DNA from: UBA1368 sp964563125
GTDB lineage: Bacteria > Bacillota > Syntrophomonadia > Syntrophomonadales > Syntrophomonadaceae
Reading direction: 5' to 3'
Length of the DNA stretch: 64,000 nucleotides
Assembly: GCA_964563125.1 (NCBI GenBank)
Contig: CAZLVY010000004.1
Coordinates: forward strand, 16,323 to 80,322
The notes beneath the pieces were generated by a model. That model saw only the letters and a list, made by a program, of their open reading frames with translations. It searched no databases and was not told the origin of the DNA. Within the stretch, counting starts at the first letter, position 1. Each line of letters begins with the position of its first letter. Both the position numbers and the translations under genes were made by a program. This document shows, piece after piece, positions 60,207-64,000 of the stretch.

Positions 60207-62819
60207 TTACACCCCCACCCGTTTGATCTTGACAATACTGTAATTTTTACCGCACCCTCCACCATAAGGCTCAACTGTCAGAGGAACAAACTCGCTATGC
60301 ACTATTCCTTCTCTAACTTTTGAAAGCATCAGATTTGATTTATGTCCGGCAGCAAAATGAGTGAAGGCAACAGCAGGGTGCAATCCTTCGCTCAGGTGTA
60401 CTCTTACAGTATCTTTAAATCCGATATTAGAATCATCGTGTATACATACTTCATCAGCTTTTACCGGTCCAATACACTCTATTTCGATGACATCGTTTTC
60501 TTTTATGCCTAACTCTTCAGCTCTTTGAGCATTGAGATATACAGGCATATAAGGACAGCCGCCTTCAATGCCAGATTCCATCAGGTAACGATTATCCTGG
60601 GTGGCATTTTTCTGATGCCAGGTAGCTTTGCCGCTGACCAGATAGAATTCATCTGTGTTTTGTGGTGCAACAATAGGAATGTGTAGCGGTAGGGGATGAA
60701 CATGAACCATACCTTTCCAGGGAGAATCATTATTATAATAACAATTCTCGGCGAGTTCATTGGAGTAAAATTCAAAACGAGTGCTCGGAGTCGGAATGGG
60801 CATACTAAGGACATCATAAGTCATAGGATGGTCTTCCGTATAAGGGCCATTATCCACTAAATCTTTGGATGTAACTGATAATCCGGCTTTTTTAAGCATG
60901 GGATCCCAATAACCATACTGTTGATCAATACTCTCGAAATATTCGCCCAGTCCCAGTTTTTTACCAACTTCAGTATAGAACCAGGATACAGGCTGGGATT
61001 CGCCCTGAGGCTGAATAGCTGCTGAACGCATCATAGCAGTAGCATGTTCCTTGCCGTCCTGTCCAAGGGCGGTAAATGTATATAGATGATTTCTTTCCAC
61101 ATAGGATGCTTCGGGTATTACATAGTCAGCTAATTCTACAAATTCCTTGGGAAGCTGTTCGCCTACCACAATTAATTCCAGCGAATGAAGACGTTCGTAT
61201 ACCAAGGTAGTATCTACCTGAGTAATAGCAGAGTTTTCCGCTGTTGAAAAGAGCGCCTTAATTTTGCCGTCTTTTATAGCGTCAAAATGTTCCCAAGGCA
61301 ATGCTACTGTATTAGGATGATATTTAGGTGGTGTTGTATAACAGGGCACTTTATCAAGAGCTTTAATCGACATTAAGTTGCCCCATGGACCGGGAACTAC
61401 TTTGAGTTCTGGATTAGGATATTCCGGTACCTCCGGTGCAACCGGCCAACCTGTACCAATACTAAATTTGTTCTTAGGAAAATACCAGCCTCCCGGCCTT
61501 TCAATATTTCCCAGTAACAGATTGACTAAGCTGTAACTTCTTAGTACCTGGAACCAGTTGGCATAACGTCCGGTTGTAAAACCTGCAGAGAATATTACAG
61601 CAGGTCGATTTTTGCCTAAATTGTGGGCGATTTCAATAATTTTATCGGCAGTAAAGGGCATTTCGCAGAGCTCAATAGCCTTTTCAGGGATGAATTCTGT
61701 AATCTCTTCAGCCCATGCTCCCAGAGCAGTTTGGTATTTGACTCCATCAACATCAAAGGTTTTACCAAGTCCCAGAACACCTTGCTTGTTGCCGGCTTCT
61801 TGCATAGTTACAGCAGAATTAGCAACAGCATCCCATACCATGTAATGGCCTTCCGAATCTTTTAGGGCTTCCCGGGTTTGACTGTTAACTAACTGAGCTG
61901 CATTGGTATAAGTAAGTAAAAAATCTTCGTCATATAAGTTTTCTTTAAGTAAAACATTAGCAACCGCCATAGAAAAGACTGCATCTGTACCAGGTTTTAT
62001 TGGTAGCCAGTCATCAGCCATGGCACCGCTGTCGGTAAGTTTTGGATCTAGCAGAGTGTATTTAAATCCATTTTCTCTGGCTTTTAAAAATACCGGGAAA
62101 AAAGCTGAAGAACCACAGGTTGTTCCCGGAGTAAAAACAGCACCTGGGAAATTCTGGGCGGCTATTACCGCATATTTGCAATTAATATAATCGGCTGTTC
62201 CTCCCACCAGATCTCCTGCCCGATTGGAACCAAAAGTTATGGATTTTTCTGCGGTATTGTCGCCAAAGCATATCTGACCATGCATATATGAAATGCCAGT
62301 ACCGGTTATTCTGGCCCAGTAATGCAAAAAATACATGTTATCAGTTTGAACGGGGCATCCCCACCAGGTTTCGTACCATTCCGGATGTCCGGCATCTGTG
62401 TATTCTTTTATTTTTGCTGCTGTTGCATCTATTACTTCTTCCCAGGTACAACGAACGAATTTACCTTCGCCTCTTTCTCCCACTCTTTTCAAAGGGTGAA
62501 GAATACGGTCAGGAGCATAAATTCTGCCCCAAATACCGCCAAAAGCTTTGGCACATACTTTTCCTTTCCAGGGATAGATGTCTTCGCCTTGTACATCTAT
62601 AATCTTTTCATTTTTCACCTTAACCTGCATGGGGCACATTAAACACATAGCACAGGCAGTATGCCTCCATTCTTCGCCTTCCTCTACGTCCGGAGTTTCG
62701 CCTGCCAGAACCAGATTGGAAAGCCGCAGTTGGTTGGAGCCAGCGCCTAGAACTATACCGCCGCCGACTGAAAGGCCTGTCCATTTTAGAAAACTTCTTC
62801 TAGAAAGTTTATGAGCCAC
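60207..62819 (-). CDS. Tat-exported molybdopterin oxidoreductase, DMSO-reductase family (polysulfide/thiosulfate-reductase-like)
   Basis: 870 aa. Tat signal RRSFLKW (residues 7-13) with a hydrophobic core. The [4Fe-4S] motif is CAMCLMC..C (56, 59, 62, 89): a C-x2-C-x2-C spacing rather than the usual C-x2-C-x3-C. Candidate molybdenum-ligand Cys184 in GQICFGDN. Late LLDPKLTDSGAMADDWLPIKPGTD and the MoPterin-binding C-terminal domain (about 745-860, VSGKATWHQKN). Probably reduces or oxidises a small external substrate; it resembles the PsrA/PhsA/ArrA group by its partners, but substrate and direction cannot be told. GTG start behind GGAGGTG. Confidence 0.9.
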   Translation of the reverse strand: MAHKLSRRSFLKWTGLSVGGGIVLGAGSNQLRLSNLVLAGETPDVEEGEEWRHTACAMCLMCPMQVKVKNEKIIDVQGEDIYPWKGKVCAKAFGGIWGRIYAPDRILHPLKRVGERGEGKFVRCTWEEVIDATAAKIKEYTDAGHPEWYETWWGCPVQTDNMYFLHYWARITGTGISYMHGQICFGDNTAEKSITFGSNRAGDLVGGTADYINCKYAVIAAQNFPGAVFTPGTTCGSSAFFPVFLKARENGFKYTLLDPKLTDSGAMADDWLPIKPGTDAVFSMAVANVLLKENLYDEDFLLTYTNAAQLVNSQTREALKDSEGHYMVWDAVANSAVTMQEAGNKQGVLGLGKTFDVDGVKYQTALGAWAEEITEFIPEKAIELCEMPFTADKIIEIAHNLGKNRPAVIFSAGFTTGRYANWFQVLRSYSLVNLLLGNIERPGGWYFPKNKFSIGTGWPVAPEVPEYPNPELKVVPGPWGNLMSIKALDKVPCYTTPPKYHPNTVALPWEHFDAIKDGKIKALFSTAENSAITQVDTTLVYERLHSLELIVVGEQLPKEFVELADYVIPEASYVERNHLYTFTALGQDGKEHATAMMRSAAIQPQGESQPVSWFYTEVGKKLGLGEYFESIDQQYGYWDPMLKKAGLSVTSKDLVDNGPYTEDHPMTYDVLSMPIPTPSTRFEFYSNELAENCYYNNDSPWKGMVHVHPLPLHIPIVAPQNTDEFYLVSGKATWHQKNATQDNRYLMESGIEGGCPYMPVYLNAQRAEELGIKENDVIEIECIGPVKADEVCIHDDSNIGFKDTVRVHLSEGLHPAVAFTHFAAGHKSNLMLSKVREGIVHSEFVPLTVEPYGGGCGKNYSIVKIKRVGV

Positions 62820-62928
62820 TCATTTCACCTCCAGTTATCATAAATACGAAAAACCTATTAACTAAGCAGAATTTCACACCTCCTCGTGCTGCTGTTTGAA
62901 GTACACAATTGCTTTAGTAATTTTAATA

Positions 62929-62943
62929 GCAAATACTGTGCCA
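62929..62943 (-). promoter_or_regulatory. Sigma-54 promoter of the molybdoenzyme operon
   Basis: On the minus strand TGGCAC-AGTAT-TTGC matches the -24/-12 consensus exactly with the correct spacing. About 110 bp ahead of the catalytic gene. Confidence 0.88.
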
Positions 62944-63042
62944 TATAATTCACAAATGCTTCGAGTGCCGTTAAATGATTATTGCTGTGCCAAAAGGGGG
63001 TGTGCTAAAAACATGTGAATAATATTACATTTAGATTACAAC

Positions 63043-63060
63043 TGTAACATCTGTGTTACA
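63043..63060. promoter_or_regulatory. Dyad sites, candidate enhancer of the sigma-54 promoter
   Basis: TGTAACA-TCTG-TGTTACA is a perfect 7-bp inverted repeat about 100-117 bp upstream of the promoter. A shorter TTACA-AC-TGTAA overlaps it (63036-63047). The position suits the Fis-type activator encoded at 54-56 kb. Confidence 0.6.
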
Positions 63061-63439
63061 TGTATACAGGATGTGAATGGTGTTGATGGTTGTCAATAAA
63101 TATGTCATCCTAAAAAGAAAGGATTATTTAAATTTAACTTTGCTTAAAGGGAGTTCACATATAAAAGGAAAACATATTTTTGCATATCACTGATTATCAA
63201 TTTTTATTTCTCACACCGTTTTCTGATGTACGAGGACTATCCTGTCCTATTCCGGTAGTAAATACCAAGAAAGCTATAGAAAAAAATCCGTCAGAATGCC
63301 CCTTTCCCTAACTGGGAAGGAATGCTAATTAAAAAAGCTTTATAAGAAACACTAATTAAAAGTAAATTTTCCCATGGATAAGAAGGAAATTGTAAAAAAT
63401 AATAGAATATTGTCCAATATAATTTACAAATAAATATAT
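63061..63439. other. Intergenic region between divergent units, no gene seen
   Basis: AT-rich, with a hairpin CCTTTCCC/GGGAAGG at about 63300-63325. No convincing frame on either strand. The promoter of the plus-strand Moco riboswitch should lie near its right end; only weak -10-like sequences (TATAAT near 63415) are visible. Confidence 0.5.
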
Positions 63440-63560
63440 CTCAGCAATTTTCGAGTTCTCTTACCTTCAGATTAGTAATCTATGGTAATTGAGCCGATAG
63501 GGTATATCAGGAAACGGGTATGCCTCCCATTGTGGAAAGAAAGTTGTTGCTGGTTTTTTT
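63440..63560 (+). ncRNA. Second Moco/Tuco-type riboswitch, shortened form
   Basis: The core GCCGATAGGGTAT, GGAAAC and CCTCCCATTGTGGAAA is identical in its conserved blocks to the element ahead of modA. The outer P1 helix is CAGCAA/TTGCTG. The ACGGGC block and the 5' CTCCGAGCC of the modA element are absent, so one arm is missing or different. Ends in a T7 run. Confidence 0.8.
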
Positions 63561-63602
63561 GTGAACAAATAAACACTTTTGTTTGCTTGTTTTTAATTTT
63601 TG

Positions 63603-63636
63603 AAATCAGTTGCTTCTTTTAGCAGCTGATTTTTTT
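63603..63636 (+). terminator. Terminator after the second Moco-type riboswitch
   Basis: AAATCAGTTGCT/AGCAGCTGATTT (one G-T) around TCTTTT, followed by a total T7. Likely the expression platform for the gene at 63886. Confidence 0.9.
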
Positions 63637-63885
63637 ATGTTGTCTGCTATGGCAGACCGGGCAAAGCTGTTGCAAAAAGCTTTGCGTCCAGTAGGCAGGA
63701 TAAAAGTATGGTGAGGGGATAATATAAACAAGGCTAGTGGATGGGAGGTTTTTTTGCAAATCGCGTCCATCAATTTTAACTGTCTTAATATAATATGGAT
63801 ATAAAAGTAATTACTATAAACGATGAAAAGAAAGCATTCGTATGCTAGAATAATAAACTATTAAAAAGGAGGTTAGGATAGTAGA

Positions 63886-64000
63886 ATGGATGAACTATTC
63901 ATAAGACCTATAGGGATTGTGCGATCAGACATAGGAAATCCTATGGGAATGTCCCTGGGAGGGGAAAAGGCAATTGTCGAAGTTTTCCCTGCCTATCAGG
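63886..64000 (+). CDS. TsaA/TrmO-domain protein, 5' part only
   Basis: Starts MDELFIRPIGIVRSDIGNPM and runs off the window end after 38 codons. PIGIVRS is the TsaA (UPF0066) signature; members methylate tRNA t6A37, and in Clostridia TsaA-domain genes often stand next to molybdopterin-synthesis genes. A riboswitch and terminator precede it. AAGGAGG lies about 13 bases before the ATG. Confidence 0.75.
   Translation, partial: MDELFIRPIGIVRSDIGNPMGMSLGGEKAIVEVFPAYQ

Noticed and set aside
62820..62900. Short leader peptide ahead of the molybdoenzyme gene
   Set aside because: The possible GTG start overlaps its own Shine-Dalgarno and nothing suggests an amino-acid-sensing function.

Overview
The window reads as one contig from an anaerobic, low-GC, Gram-positive-type (Bacillota/Clostridia) bacterium. 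The evidence is AG-rich Shine-Dalgarno sequences, many TTG/GTG starts, FMN, SAM-I and Moco riboswitches ending in intrinsic terminators, and a housekeeping block in almost the Bacillus subtilis yloB-to-rpe order. 4-hydroxybutyryl-CoA dehydratase, an acyl-CoA dehydrogenase, a crotonase and an exported molybdoenzyme suggest a fermentative or syntrophic acid-oxidiser of the Syntrophomonas type. This placement is an inference. No rRNA, insertion sequence, prophage or CRISPR array was seen.

Layout. 1-4.3 kb: end of an unknown gene, a membrane dipeptidase split by an artificial gap, a PHP phosphoesterase, a LysM/NlpC-P60 cell-wall hydrolase and a degenerate UDG-like Fe-S protein. 4.3-22.9 kb: calcium ATPase, yicC-type RNase, remA, gmk, rpoZ, coaBC, metK, priA, def, fmt, DUF116, rsmB, rlmN, PP2C phosphatase, PASTA kinase, rsgA, rpe, nearly all on one strand with short or overlapping junctions. 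22.9-26.6 kb: FMN-riboswitch-controlled ribD-ribE-ribBA-ribH. 26.6-29.1 kb: 4-hydroxybutyryl-CoA dehydratase behind a sigma-54 promoter with repeat sites upstream, a 260-bp inverted-repeat-bounded spacer and a small CGGC-motif protein. 29.2-32.5 kb: DUF1646 transporter, a leader with an intrinsic terminator, a 34-residue membrane peptide and a Na/Pi-cotransporter/PhoU protein. 32.6-35.5 kb (minus): SAM-I-controlled metNIQ. 35.5-43.5 kb: assorted genes, one tRNA-Leu, acyl-CoA dehydrogenase, dUTPase-like protein, cysteine hydrolase, crotonase. 43.6-49.6 kb: an EF-G paralogue behind a possible attenuator, an ECF sigma/anti-sigma pair, a YaiI protein, an Mrp ATPase and a 48-residue protein.

From 49.7 kb to the end the window is organised around molybdenum or tungsten. 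It holds modABC behind a Moco riboswitch, a disulfide reductase, and a sigma-54 activator. Next comes a minus-strand operon: Tat-exported molybdopterin oxidoreductase, four-cluster Fe-S subunit, NrfD membrane anchor, TorD chaperone and an unusual multi-cluster Fe-S protein. That operon starts at a near-perfect sigma-54 promoter with dyad sites about 100 bp upstream. A second, shortened Moco/Tuco-type riboswitch with a downstream terminator precedes a TsaA-domain gene cut by the window end. Metal uptake, a regulated molybdoenzyme and probably cofactor synthesis or use are thus linked in about 14 kb.

Two runs of exactly 100 N (683-782 and 35216-35315) are each flanked by identical 55-bp sequences. 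They look like scaffolding artefacts with nothing missing.
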